This document shows positions 18,901 to 29,695 of a stretch of DNA of 64,000 nucleotides, one piece after another. Origin of the DNA: Ostrinia nubilalis (taxonomy: Eukaryota; Arthropoda; Insecta; Lepidoptera; Crambidae). The notes below the pieces were generated by a model. The model did no database searches. It saw only the letters and a list, made by a program, of their open reading frames with translations, and was not told where the DNA came from. Every line of letters begins with the position of its first letter. Positions within the stretch are counted from its first letter, which is position 1. The position numbers were made by a program, and so were the translations under genes. Where the stretch lies: positions 3,722,501 to 3,786,500 of the forward strand of contig NC_087105.1 of assembly GCF_963855985.1 (NCBI RefSeq), given 5' to 3'.

Positions 18901-19659
18901 AGGGGGGCGATCGGACGGCCACCGCATCCTCCGCGCGGATAAGTGACGCCCGTGTTGCTCGTGCCTATATACGCCTTATGTACCACATAGCCACCGGCCT
19001 GTACCTACGTAACGCTCGCCAAATTTATGTCCCGCACATGTCTAGAGACCGCGGCGTACCTTTCGAGGGATTTTGCGTGTTTACGTACAAACGGACCCCG
19101 TAAGATATTCGAGACGGAATTTTGCGTGGACCCTTATTGATGAAATGGACGGTCGGGTCCACGTAATCCTTTCGAGCACTTGCCCAGACGCGGTTTTGAT
19201 TAATTATTAATTAAACGGATTTTTCCTAGAGCTGGCATTGTTGCTAACCAGAAGGTTGTAGTATAGCGTATCACAACACAACAGAAATAGCATAGAGTCG
19301 TACATTTGTCATTGGCAAATAAACATTTCATGAACTGTTTGATACTCTTACCAGCTATTCTAGTAGGCACCAGTTCAAGTAGTAACTCTAATAAATATTT
19401 TCAACTCTTTACAAAATACAATAAAGATTTTTTCATTTAAATTTTAGAAAGACAAGTTTTTCGTAAGACCATCGACGAGGTCTGATCAAAAACAGTTTAT
19501 GTTCAATCATATTTATTTCTCAAATCTAAAAACAAGAATAACAGAATCGCATGTCAAACAACATCTGCCTACTTAATAACTTCAAGCAATTTCCATGCTG
19601 AGTCCCCCAAAGTCAATCGATGTACCTATTTCCATATAATAACTCGATGGTTATTGAGA
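15970..19659. other. Non-coding stretch with several GC-rich islands
   Basis: GC-rich islands occur near 16130-16220, 16430-16700, 18160-18270 and 18780-18960 in otherwise AT-rich DNA. TATCGATA lies at 16100, 16251 and 18285. A CAAAGTCAAAGTCAAA tail of a dispersed element is at 17158-17180. Open frames across the islands lack codon or motif support and are considered chance. Confidence 0.4.
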
Positions 19660-19820
19660 GCGCGTACCTCGCTCGGGGCCATATGTCCGAATCTAAGTCG
19701 ACTGTAAACAAAAACTTGCTAATGGGCAATTATGCAAATACGCGGCCGGGATGACCAATCAAATCGCAGTAAATTATTCAGCCGAAATCGCCTCGAGCAT
19801 TTCGTTTGGATATCGATACC
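19660..19820. promoter_or_regulatory. Candidate regulatory segment with octamer and forkhead-like motifs
   Basis: Within 160 bases lie TGTAAACA (forkhead-like), ATGCAAAT (POU octamer), CAATTA (homeodomain-like), CCAATCAAATC and a terminal TATCGATA. The density of recognisable transcription-factor words and the base composition unlike the flanks suggest an enhancer. This is inference from motifs only. Confidence 0.3.
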
Positions 19821-20795
19821 TTTGTTACTAATCTATTGCTAACGACCCATCACTAGATATTCATATTGTTGACGAAAAAATACGAATGTAATCCACAAGT
19901 GCTGTTTAATTAAAGTTTGCAATACAAAAGCTTCAACCAACACTTCTTTGCACTTTTCAGACTAAGATGTTTTAAGAAGAGAATATAAATAAATTTGTAT
20001 TTCATTTTTGAAAATATATTTCCATACCATAACGATAAAAACAACACTTATTTATTAGTGATGTAGATAGGTTCTAATGTCACTAGTTTTTATTAAAATA
20101 TCACCCGTAATTAAAAACAGGGGTGTGTATAAATCAACAGCGATATCGATCGAGCGATTAATAGTATCGATACTGAATTATTATAAACTGCCTATAGTTC
20201 ACTATCAGTTAAATCGATAGATTTAGAAAGTAGGTCAGCATGATCGATAATTTCAATAATTTCAAACACTTTCAAAACGCCTTTTTCAAAACGGAACTTT
20301 TGTAATAAATAGAAAATCATACCGAAAGAAAGATCATAGAAAACTATCAAATTTTATTAAAATTAGTGAGACTAACCAATAAACGACTGAGACGAACAAA
20401 AAAAAAATAGGATCAACATTATTTTGTTTGGTATTAGTATCAATTGCCTACAATTTTTTAGCAAAATAATTCAAGTTTGCATTACTTTAAGAGTATTCGA
20501 ATCTTAGATGAAGAGGAAAGAATTTATATTTAAGTTATTTGATTGCAAAACGCCTACAGTAAGAAGGTACGGCTTTTCTATACTTCTTAGTGTGATAGGT
20601 TCACAGCTAATGCGTAAAATAAACGAGGTATAGAGAGACCCAATCTCTTTGCAACTTTTTGCGCCAGCTCCGTTCCAAAGACAAAAGACGGCACGGTCCG
20701 CTAAGTTTATTTCGCTTAAATAAGTACGTCTATGTAGGTATACGTATGTATGTGCCTATTACGGCACAAAACACGCGAGTCGGGATTATTCACCC
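19821..20795. other. AT-rich non-coding stretch
   Basis: Contains TATCGATA at 20165 and related ATCGATC/ATCGATAG words at 20140-20245. No repeat or coding block recognised. Confidence 0.35.
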
Positions 20796-20817
20796 TTGTC
20801 CCCCGGTGCTCGGAATC

Positions 20818-20866
20818 GCGGGGGGGTCGGTGAGACCCGCGGGGGCCGGTGAGACCCGCGGGCGTC
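20818..20866. repeat. GC-rich short tandem repeat (GGTGAGACCCGCGGG)
   Basis: The word GGTGAGACCCGCGGG occurs twice about 19-20 bases apart within a run of G-rich sequence. Confidence 0.6.
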
Positions 20867-21557
20867 GCGAGCCGTGGGAGCACGGTCGCGGGTCAGTGTG
20901 TGTCACTCTGGCGGTGTCACAAAGAAAAACCTTTAGTTCAATAATGTGTGAACTAAAAAAAATACCACAATGTTCCTGAATGGTTGGAAATTATTAAAAC
21001 AGGGACTGAAACTCGTTGGAAAACTTTGCAATATTTGATAATTTAGGAGTTATTTAACGTTATTAAGAGTCCATAATAATATTCAATAACTTCTAAATTA
21101 TGCAGCAGCAGAAGCTTTTAATAGAACCTACAACTTAAATTGAGATGAAGGTTGATTAAATCCATGTGTAACAAAAATAATTGCTTCTGTCCTAACATTG
21201 TGGCTCTAAAATTTAATATTAAAAACTTGTGGTTATTTTGTAAATTTTTGTAAAAGTATACATATTAAGAATCTACACGTGCCCCCGCCGACATAACTCA
21301 CACCGAGCGGTCCTTCGGAGCGTGGTCCGCGCGGCCATTATCCGATAATCACGCGATATCGATTGGCGACGTGCGTGACGCGCGCCGCACTAATTCGGGG
21401 GATCGCAGACATGTGAATGTCCCCCCAAAATTGCGCCTCGAAAGAGAATGCTAGCGGAAAGAAAAAAAATAGAGTCGTAATATTCACTTTTAAAGTTGTA
21501 ATCATTAAAACAAAATTTGATTTTGTCTAAATTCATGCCAGCTAACTGTTCATGTAA
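20867..21557. other. Non-coding stretch with one GC island
   Basis: A CpG-rich island at about 21280-21440 contains ATATCGATTGG and CTAATTCG. The rest is AT-rich with no recognised feature. Confidence 0.35.
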
Positions 21558-21735
21558 GAGTAGGCACACACCGTTGATTTTTCGTCGGCCGATAGTTTAG
21601 TCGGGTAGTTGATCAGTATGGGCATGTATAATGGGAGTGCGCACACTACGCCGATTCGATTTGGCCGATTCTTCATACAATTTAAAATCGGGCACAACTA
21701 TCGGCCAACTAAAAATCAACGGTGTGCGCCTACTC
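21558..21735. mobile_element. Harbinger-like MITE, TAA target duplication
   Basis: Inverted ends GAGTAGGC-(A/G)-CACACCGTTGA extend over about 35 bases, flanked by TAA at 21555-21557 and 21736-21738. It is 178 bp, with a CGGCCGATAG block repeated in both arms. No coding content. Confidence 0.78.
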
Positions 21736-21738
21736 TAA

Positions 21739-22314
21739 AGAAAGCTTTTCAAATCGTAACCCGTTGGTTGTGTTGAGTTTAACATAAATGTAAATAATGT
21801 TTACACAACTCATAGGTATTAGCTAATCGATTTTATTGAACACACAACAAAATGAACTAATGAAAAATACAAAAAACTTGGAAAGTGCTTTATCTGTACT
21901 ACTTCTGAAATCTGAAGATACACCCCATGCTCTACAAAATACCAATGTTAAAAATATGAATATTATTATCTCTGCATGCTCACATTAAACATCTCCTACG
22001 TCGTCTACAGAAGGAAACTATTGAATGAATACCAACCTAGGAATTATTTATATGGGTTCTGTAACTGCCTACTTTGATTGAAATTATTTTTTTTCAACAC
22101 ATTCGTCAAAATGTCGTGAGCAACAGTGAGAGGCGCCCTCACAGCAACAGGTGACAATCCGAGTTCTTTTATTGCGGCAGAGACTACACATCAACTTTTC
22201 ACGTTTTACTGAGAGTAATCACCGATTTTATGATAATTTCAAGAATAAACTAAACCAAAAGTTGAGTAATAAATGAAACTTTCAGTGTAGGCACCCAAAA
22301 AAAGACATTAGAAA
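21739..22314. other. AT-rich non-coding stretch
   Basis: Nothing recognised beyond low-complexity AT sequence. Confidence 0.4.
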
Positions 22315-22503
22315 TCCTACTAAATTATAAATGCGAAAGTTTGTGTGGATGTTTGTTACTCTTTCACGCAAAAACTACTGAACGGATTTTGATGAAACTT
22401 TGCAGTATTATTGCTTATAACCCAGAATAACATATAGGCTCTAATTTATGACGATCTGTGACAAACTAAATTTCACGCGCGTGAAGCCGCGGGCAAAAGC
22501 TAG
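22315..22503 (+). mobile_element. Non-autonomous Helitron-like element
   Basis: Starts with TC (TCCTACTAAATTATAAATGC) and ends with GGGCAAAAGCTAG, lying between A and T as Helitrons do. The body (GCGAAAGTTTGTG, CGCAAAAACTACTGAACGG, CACGCGCGTGAAGCCGCGG) is the common lepidopteran Lep1-like repeat. There is a hairpin-forming CGCGCGTG near the 3' end. Confidence 0.75.
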
Positions 22504-22551
22504 TAAAAAATAATATTCATTGATGGAAAAAGAAAATAGCATTTGTTACTA

Positions 22552-22640
22552 AGGTTTTGGATGCAAGTAGCACAGGACCGTTCCTTGTGGAAATCCTTGG
22601 GGGAGGCCTCTATCCAGCAATGGATGTCATTTAATTTTGA
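22552..22640 (+). repeat. 3' end of an RTE-like LINE
   Basis: Encodes A-Q-D-R-S-L-W-K-S-L-G-E-A and continues CAGCAATGGATGTC, the 3' terminal block of the same family as 14470-14725. Confidence 0.75.
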
Positions 22641-25315
22641 CTGAATGAGCATATAGGCTTTTCATGGATTCCCGAAACATGAATTCAATAAAGTAACATG
22701 TTTTCAGTTCAGCATTATGATGGAGGTAAAGATGTCCACAAGACCGACAGGCTTTTTGAAATAAGCTTTAGCTGTAAGCGCTTCATTTTCATAATCACGA
22801 AGCAGCCAATATGCAAAGGAAGTGCTTAATTACGGCACTTAATTCAACCCTGTAAAGTGAAAGGCAACCTCAACTGCTCAAGCAAACTAACGACAAAAAA
22901 AGCGCAGTGATTTCCATTCCCATGCACACGAGGACGTGGTACAATTTCGCCGCCAGGTGGCGTGGAGGCAGCGAGCCTCACGCGTCGCCCGCGGGACGCG
23001 ACGTGCGGCCCAGCTGCGCGCGCGCCGCGCATCCGCTAGCCTAGTGATGGGGGCGGTCTCGGTGCACATCATTGAACAGTATATCGATAGGTAAATAGTT
23101 TTAGAATTGATAACTAAGCGTGATTATTTGATTAGTGTTTGATAGAGTATACATAATGAAAATACCAGAAAAAATATTTGTGAAGCGATAATGGGATCGC
23201 GCAGGGCTTTCGTTCGTTCGTTTCAGCCAAATGACGTCCACTGCTGGACAAAGGGCTTTAGAATTTATGTTTTCTGAAATATTTTTAATTTAGGCGAAAT
23301 GTTCCAAAAGAGTTATTTTTGGTTTGGTACCCAAGGCCCGACACCAAGAGAGTAATGTATAACCATTAGCACAAAATTTTGTGCCCTTAGCAAGTGGCTC
23401 AAATCCGCTGAAGGCCCATCTTTCACTCACCCGTTTACAGTTTCTTCCTTCCATTCTCATTTCTTCTTTCTTTCCCTTCTTCGTTCCAGATTAAAATGAA
23501 TTACAAACTCCACACGACTTTATCCTCGATATCGACATCCGGCGTACTCCCACCACTAGTCCCGCATCGCGGCCGCGGTTTCTTCGCGTGATAGCACTCC
23601 CCGGGCGCGATACGATCTCGCGCGAATGTGCGTGACCACATCCTGTGTCCCTTCACGGCGCCCCGTCCCCCGCGCGGCGCCACCCGCGACGCTGCGCGCA
23701 CGCAACTCCGCTTCCGCCCGGACCACTCGATATCGATACCGGCCTGCGGGTTACACTATTTTTTGCCTTTTTGGGAACGTTGAACTTCTTCGGTAACAAT
23801 GGAAAAGTGCTTTAAGGATTCAGTTGAGCATCTTGTTTTCGTGTTAAGCCTTTAGCCATGTCTTGTTTTCAGTTAATCAAGAAAAGTTTTTATCTATCTT
23901 TTTTGTCAACTATGATATTTTTTCGTTAAATCAGGCAGAGACCAAAAACTTACTACAGTTTCAATAACAGTTTTCAAATTGTTTCTGAAAATTTACTGTT
24001 TTCAAGCCCGATACATACAGTACAGTCTTACTTAACTGTTATGAAATTATGTAATTTCGTGATATTTTGCAATGTCATTTCTTGGTCATGAATTCTACAT
24101 TTTTTATCACAGATCGTTGGCGAAGGATTGTTTTATTCAATAAGCGGACTTAGACTTCAGGGTCATTATCCTTCCTCTAGAAACAAAACCCTTCTGGACG
24201 TCTTGCATTATTAACAACTATCCAATTTCTCTTACATACTAAACAGGGAACCCTTTGGTTAAACTAACTAGACTAAAATCGTAAAAGATACAAGCTTGGC
24301 CATTAGGGTGTAAGAAACAAGATTATTAGGGTGTAAATAGATTTTAGGGCTGCTTTTTGCACAAAAATCTTAATAGTGTCTACTATAAATTATGTAAAGT
24401 AGGTACCTAAACCATTTGGTCAATTTGGTATGAGGCCCCATGTAAGCCAAAATGTGTGGGAAAACCTAATATTCTTAAGAATTAACCAAACAGAGAAACA
24501 AAAAGAGGAAGGGAGACCGATTTTCATTAGATTTTGAAAAGTTTTACCAATCACGCCTAGAGTGATTTGTTTTTGGACCTGAATCACAAATTATTGGCGC
24601 ACAGTGCATATCTACAGGGAATTCGAAACCTAGTTCCTACCTGGCAAACAATCTTTTATTATTGATGATTTTTTGAAGCAGATTGTCCATGTGTTTGCCT
24701 ACCGTAAGGAGTGATCCTACCGTGAGGAGTGATCCTACCGTGAGGAGTAATCCTACCGTGTAAATTTTCCACTGTACCTAAACTGTTAACATCGTTTGAC
24801 GTAATCGTAAATGAGGCCGTAAATCGGAGCCGAAAGGGTGCCCGCTCCGTATAACGCTCCAAGCTTTTATTTTTCGCGATGTTACTATGCTGCGGAGTGT
24901 GCCAAATATTGTTTTTTGCTGAGAATTTTCACATTATAGTATAAAACATTATTGTACGAGTAATCCGTAATAACAGTAGGTATCTGACGTCACGAGCACT
25001 AATTGTTGGAATCGCCAGCAGTTTGGTTATAATAATTAGTAGTTAATGAAGAACTAATTATACATATTTGATACCATGATTATGTCAAAGATCGGTCTTC
25101 GACTCTATTTTATACTCGTATGTATTAAATAGTCAAGTGTTTTTCAGTATTTCCGACGTTACTTTTTCCAATAAAGTAAGCATTCAGAAAAGATCAAAAA
25201 AATAATTGCCTCTCATGTCACGGACGGGAATACGGAAAACAATACCGTTTCGAGTTCGGTACAGGATCTGACATCAATTAAGTTATTGCCAACCGGTCTA
25301 TTACACATTTATAAA
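22641..25315. other. Non-coding stretch with GC islands, TATCGATA sites and small repeats
   Basis: GC islands at 22925-23060 and 23555-23725 are each followed within about 30 bases by TATCGATA (23082 and 23731). At 23214-23262 there is a reversed LINE 3' end (CAAATGACGTCCACTGCTGG). The rest is AT-rich. No gene recognised. Confidence 0.4.
24702..24760. repeat. 19-bp tandem repeat, three copies
   Basis: TACCGT-(A/G)-AGGAGTGATCC occurs three times head to tail with one or two substitutions. Confidence 0.75.
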
Positions 25316-25545
25316 TAGACTAGCGGCCGCACCCGGATCCGTTTTACCCCCTTAGGGGTGGAGTTTCGTAAAATCCTTTCTTAGCGGATGCCTACGTCAT
25401 AATATCTACCTACATGCCAAATTTCAGCCCGATCCGTCCAGTGGTTTGGGCTGTGCGTTGATAGATGACTATGTCAGTCAGTCAGTCGCCTTTGAGCTAT
25501 GGTACCGAGGTAATATCATATTAATTGGCAAACTAAACAATGCAG
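25316..25545 (-). mobile_element. Helitron-like repeat, reverse orientation
   Basis: Reverse-complement reading ends GCGGCCGCTAG next to T, matching the end of the copy at 47780-47973. The internal GTTTTACCCCCTTAGGGG and the TCAGTCAGTCAGTC string are shared family features. Confidence 0.6.
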
Positions 25546-25599
25546 TCTCTGGAAATAAGCCGCGAAAGTTTTTAAGCCTACCGGGACTAATTAACGGTA

Positions 25600-25840
25600 T
25601 TACCGCGACAACTAGGTATATGAAAACGCTTTTACACTGTAGGACATTCTTAGATTAAATCAGTGGGACAACTAAACCAAAATCACTTGTAAAATGTGAG
25701 GGGCAGTTATTGGATTGAACAGGTTGGTATTGGGACGATAAACTTAAAACGCTTTTTCGCTGCGAGGGTGTTCTTAGATTAATTAGCAATGTTACCGGTT
25801 GGACGACTAAATTCAAAACGCTTGCATGCTTCGCGGGGGC
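25600..25840. repeat. Degenerate direct repeat, period about 125 bp
   Basis: The word AAAACGCTTTT followed by TTCTTAGATTAA recurs at about 25622 and 25747, and AAAACGCTTGC at 25816, with GGACGACTAAA or GGACAACTAAA between them. Function unknown. Confidence 0.45.
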
Positions 25841-26159
25841 GCTCATGGCTAGGGGTGCCATGACTCTACAATTGTTGGAAACTTTTTTGTTGAGGGTTGA
25901 CAGTAATACGTATCCCATAGAGTCACTAGCAGTTTCATCATTTTGCATCTGCAATACCAAAATCGAAAATATACTTGGTTTGGTTTGGACAAAGGTTTAA
26001 AAGTCGTGCGCCGTCTTACACCCCAAAAAGCCAAGCTAGCTACATTACTATGGAAGCTTCAATTAAACAATGTTATTGAATCAACATTTGACCTCTTTAA
26101 TTCTACAGATGCAGAGACTCTTTCTTTCCGATATTGCAAGCAAAACCATTTCTCATAAA

Positions 26160-26476
26160 GAATCACGGCACCACGACACCACGAGTGTATAATTTTTTTT
26201 AGCATTTCTTTCTAAAAACTTTTAAACAAACCAGTCCCGCTTTGTCCCTGCATAGCCACACTACCCGTCGCATCGTCTCGCGGGTGGCGCATATTTTTTA
26301 AGCTCCCTCCCCCTTCGGGCATGGGAGGGTTAATTAGTCGCGAACGCGGTCCGGCTCCACTCCATCTCTTGTTTCCTTCTTTATTTGCCGCTTGCTACAA
26401 ATGTGGGGCTCAGAGGGCCGGGAATACGGGATATCCAGGATTTGTTGTTGCGTAATTAACGATATTAAGGATGTGG
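26160..26476. other. Non-coding stretch, GC-rich near 26240-26370
   Basis: Contains GGGTTAATTAGTCGCGAACGC, a TAATTA core within GC-rich sequence. No gene recognised. Confidence 0.35.
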
Positions 26477-26915
26477 TCGGAACACGGGTTCCGCCGATTG
26501 CTGTGATGATCGATATGAAAATAAAGATGGAAGTGAAGGCCAATAGTGGAAATTGTAGTTATGATTATCAAGGATATAGCCAGTTGCTGAAAATCGTAGC
26601 AAAGGGAAAATTTAAGGTTCAGATGCGATATTCGTTAACGTTATTAAGAACGCGTGGTCTGTATACGGGTTCCGCCGATTGCTGTTATGATCAATATGGA
26701 AATAAATGTGGCTGTAAACGCTAACCCTCTTATTAAAGCTACACCATAGTTGAACCCTGTTATGAATAATTGACGTTTAGTATGGAAATGTCACTTTAAA
26801 AGAGGGTTCAACTATGGTGAAACTTTTAATTAATAAGGGGGTAATAGTGGAAATCGTAGTTATTAAGATTGCAGTTGGTTGCTGGAAAACTTAGCAAATG
26901 GAAAATTTTAAGATC
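26477..26915. repeat. Tandem duplication, second unit split by a MITE
   Basis: Unit one (26477-26625) and unit two (26658-26915) share ACGGGTTCCGCCGATTGCTG, AATAGTGGAAAT-(T/C)-GTAGTTAT and AGCAAA-(G/T)-GGAAAATTT in the same order. Unit two carries the 117-bp insertion at 26725-26841, so the duplication predates the insertion. Confidence 0.75.
26725..26841. mobile_element. Harbinger-like MITE, TAA target duplication
   Basis: A near-palindromic 117-bp element with arms reading CCCTCTTATTAA and CACCATAGTTGAACCCT, flanked by TAA (26722-26724 and 26842-26844). The uninterrupted sister unit at 26540-26560 confirms the empty site. Confidence 0.82.
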
Positions 26916-28483
26916 CCAAACTTCATACTTGCTACGATTTTGGCTTATGTATAGAAATTGTTAATATTAAACTGTAGCTGTATTGAATAATAGCCCAAAA
27001 TAAAACTTGGTAAAGATCTCAAGAGGAATACTAGTAATACTTATTCGAAATGTAATCCAAATCATGGAGCTATCTACGTAAAGGACATCACTTAACTCAG
27101 TTACGCTTCAAACGCAAACAGATTGTCAAACGGGCAAACTAACTGAATGTGATATGTTAACTTGTTAGCATACATACATATTAAACGACTGTAACTATCA
27201 ACAAGCGAAACTTACACTAATCTATGCCGAAACTCCGAAACTCGTGTCCGACGCATGTCTTGCAATCATAAGCCGGGCGGACGGAGTTGCTGTCCCTGCG
27301 GGGTCTGTCGGACCCCGCGCTAATGAAGGTGAATATCTTCAAAGGGGTCTGGGAGACCCGCTGCCCGTCGCCCGCGGCGGCGCTGAATCTTTAACGGGCG
27401 AGGGTTGGGTACGCAAATGGAACAAAAATTTGCGCGCTTCGGATATTTAGAACCTCGTAACTTCGTAGCTAAGGGATTTTTCTTTACCTTTGTTGTCCAC
27501 CGTTTCTCGTATTCGTAGTTTAAATGTGTAGATATGAAAAATAGAAATAAACTAAGCTTGCGTCAAAATCCCAAACTTTGTGAATTCAAACTTTCAGCGC
27601 CAATATCACCAGATGAGTGGCTACAAAACTATCTCTACAGCGTTAAGTATAGTTCTATTCCGCCATCACTTAGGTGATCTTAATCATCGATTAAGCTATG
27701 GAATCACTAGGATGATAAGGACCTCCTAATCGATTAAATAGTTATCAATGGTCATGTCAAGCAGATCTCGTTTTGAATGGCAGAGTAGTTTGACATGAAG
27801 TTAGTCCGAAATACGACAAAAATGGAACTCAAAAAAACTTTATATGTCTCATTAAATAAAGTTTGATATACATAGATCCCTTGCCATATGTAAGACGGAG
27901 TAACGTATGAGATCTTTCACCATCTTTCGATCATAGGCCTTTAGACCCAAGTGCTAGATTGTGACGAGACGACCCCTTACGTAGTGTTACGGGCTTAAAA
28001 AACCTGCTAAACCAAAAGATAGTTCTATGCTTCGAAATCCAGGAGGCAGCATCCCCCCTTCCCCCCATCCCGGTCATCCCTCAAGCTCCGCGGGCGCGCC
28101 TGGACGGATGCGCTAAATCGCATTCTGTTTGACTTTTTGGTGTTTTCTTAATAGCCTTCGCGAGAATTTTCCACGGTCGATATGGTCGGAAAATTGTAGC
28201 CAGTTTCAACCTAAATTAAGGACTTAATAGTACCTATCATTGATGTTTTCTATCTTGGACTGATAAATAATATAATACCTCTATACTTGACTTATTATTG
28301 AGTTGTCTGATAGAGCGTGGGTTTGATGCAGTGATGAAGATAGGGTAGAGCAATTGACATACTTTTTAAAAGCTTTTAAAACGCGTCTATGATCATGGGG
28401 ACTGTTTCATTAGCTCTGTAATAAGATAAAAATAACAGGAGTACTACTTACTACTTATTATACATGTAGTAACATATCACTTA
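26916..28483. other. Non-coding stretch with one GC island
   Basis: The island at 27240-27440 has CGGACCCCGCGC and CCCGCGGCGGCGC words; 28040-28110 is another CpG-rich patch. No coding support. Confidence 0.35.
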
Positions 28484-28577
28484 GGATGAGTTACATCACT
28501 TTAACCGGTGTTTTTGTATGGAGTTTGAGAAACTTATGACGTTTGTTATAATTAATGTAAGATAGTGCAACCCAGTG
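28484..28577. mobile_element. Harbinger-like MITE, family 1 copy 2 (TTA duplication)
   Basis: A diverged 94-bp copy of the element at 7812, with ends GGATGAGTTACATCACTTTA and TAGTGCAACCCAGTG, flanked by TTA at 28481-28483 and 28578-28580. The TGTATGGAGTTTGA core is shared. Confidence 0.7.
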
Positions 28578-28580
28578 TTA

Positions 28581-29611
28581 ATGTAATACGTAAAGAACTA
28601 CGTGTGTTACTCTACTTTTTAATATCTGTTAATTTACAATTACATTATTAACTGTAACCAAGGCAAGCATTACTATTCCAATATGTACTATTAGAGCTGA
28701 TGATTTGAATCACTTACTCAAATTAGTATTAATTACGGATAATGGACTTCTTGTTTAACAATAGCCTAGCCTTTGTGCCGTTACAAAGGCTCAAACATAA
28801 TAAGAGCTGGCTCAATCGGCGGACGATGATCATCATCGATTGAAGCACGTCAAAGGCTTAGGGAACAATAGCTTCTGGCAAGGTAATTGGTACGTCAGTG
28901 CTATACATTTAGCTTAAGACGTTGGCAACTGTTCGGTCTGCCGCTACTGTGGTGGAGGAACAAAAGCGTCAAGGAACATGAGAATTTTTAGGGTTATGTA
29001 AAAAGAAATGCGCAGACTCACATTTTTGTGTGCATCAGCATCGCAACAGCGTTAAACAATTAAACGATAAATAAATGAGAAAAAAAAACTTACTGATAAA
29101 TCGAAGTTAAACCTTTTACATTTTTCTGGTAGTACGTTTGCTTGGTATGTTACTAGAATTAGGTCTTAATTGAAATAGGGCAGCTAATGTAAAACCTTCC
29201 GGTTAGATCGACCATTCATGAGAAGTTTCTCACTTTGACAGTTTTTGAATAGACAATAAATAACTTGAAAATTACAATTTGGTACCCATTAACTATGAAA
29301 CTTTTGAATTACTTTCGCGTTCAATGCTTTGACTATTTCGTGGTAAGACGCCTACTTCGATAACTAGTCCGCCAGCAACATTTATCCTGAACAAAGCCTC
29401 AACCATCAGGATTGCGAGTACCCAGAACTGGAAGTAGAGCGAGGGGCGCAAAGCAAATAAGTTATAAGACAAAATGCGGTCTCAAATCCGACACCCGCGG
29501 CGCCGATCACGCCCGACGTCGTAGTGACTTGAGCAAGTGAGTTTAGTGTTGATAATTTATCAATAATACTTGCCTACTTATATAAAAGAGAAGCTAAAAG
29601 GACTCATCAAT
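28581..29611. other. AT-rich non-coding stretch
   Basis: No repeat or coding block recognised; a CpG-rich patch at 29490-29525. Confidence 0.35.
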
Positions 29612-29695
29612 CTTCGCCATCATCATCATTTCATGATGCCATAGGACGTCCACTGCTGAACATAGGCCTCCAAATGATTTCCATAATGGCCGGTC
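29612..29695 (-). repeat. 3' end of an RTE-like LINE, reverse orientation
   Basis: Starts with a CATCATCATCATTTCAT tail and reads ATAGGACGTCCACTGCTGAA, AGGCCTCC and CCATAATGGCCGG, the complement of the tail at 47335-47412. Confidence 0.8.
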
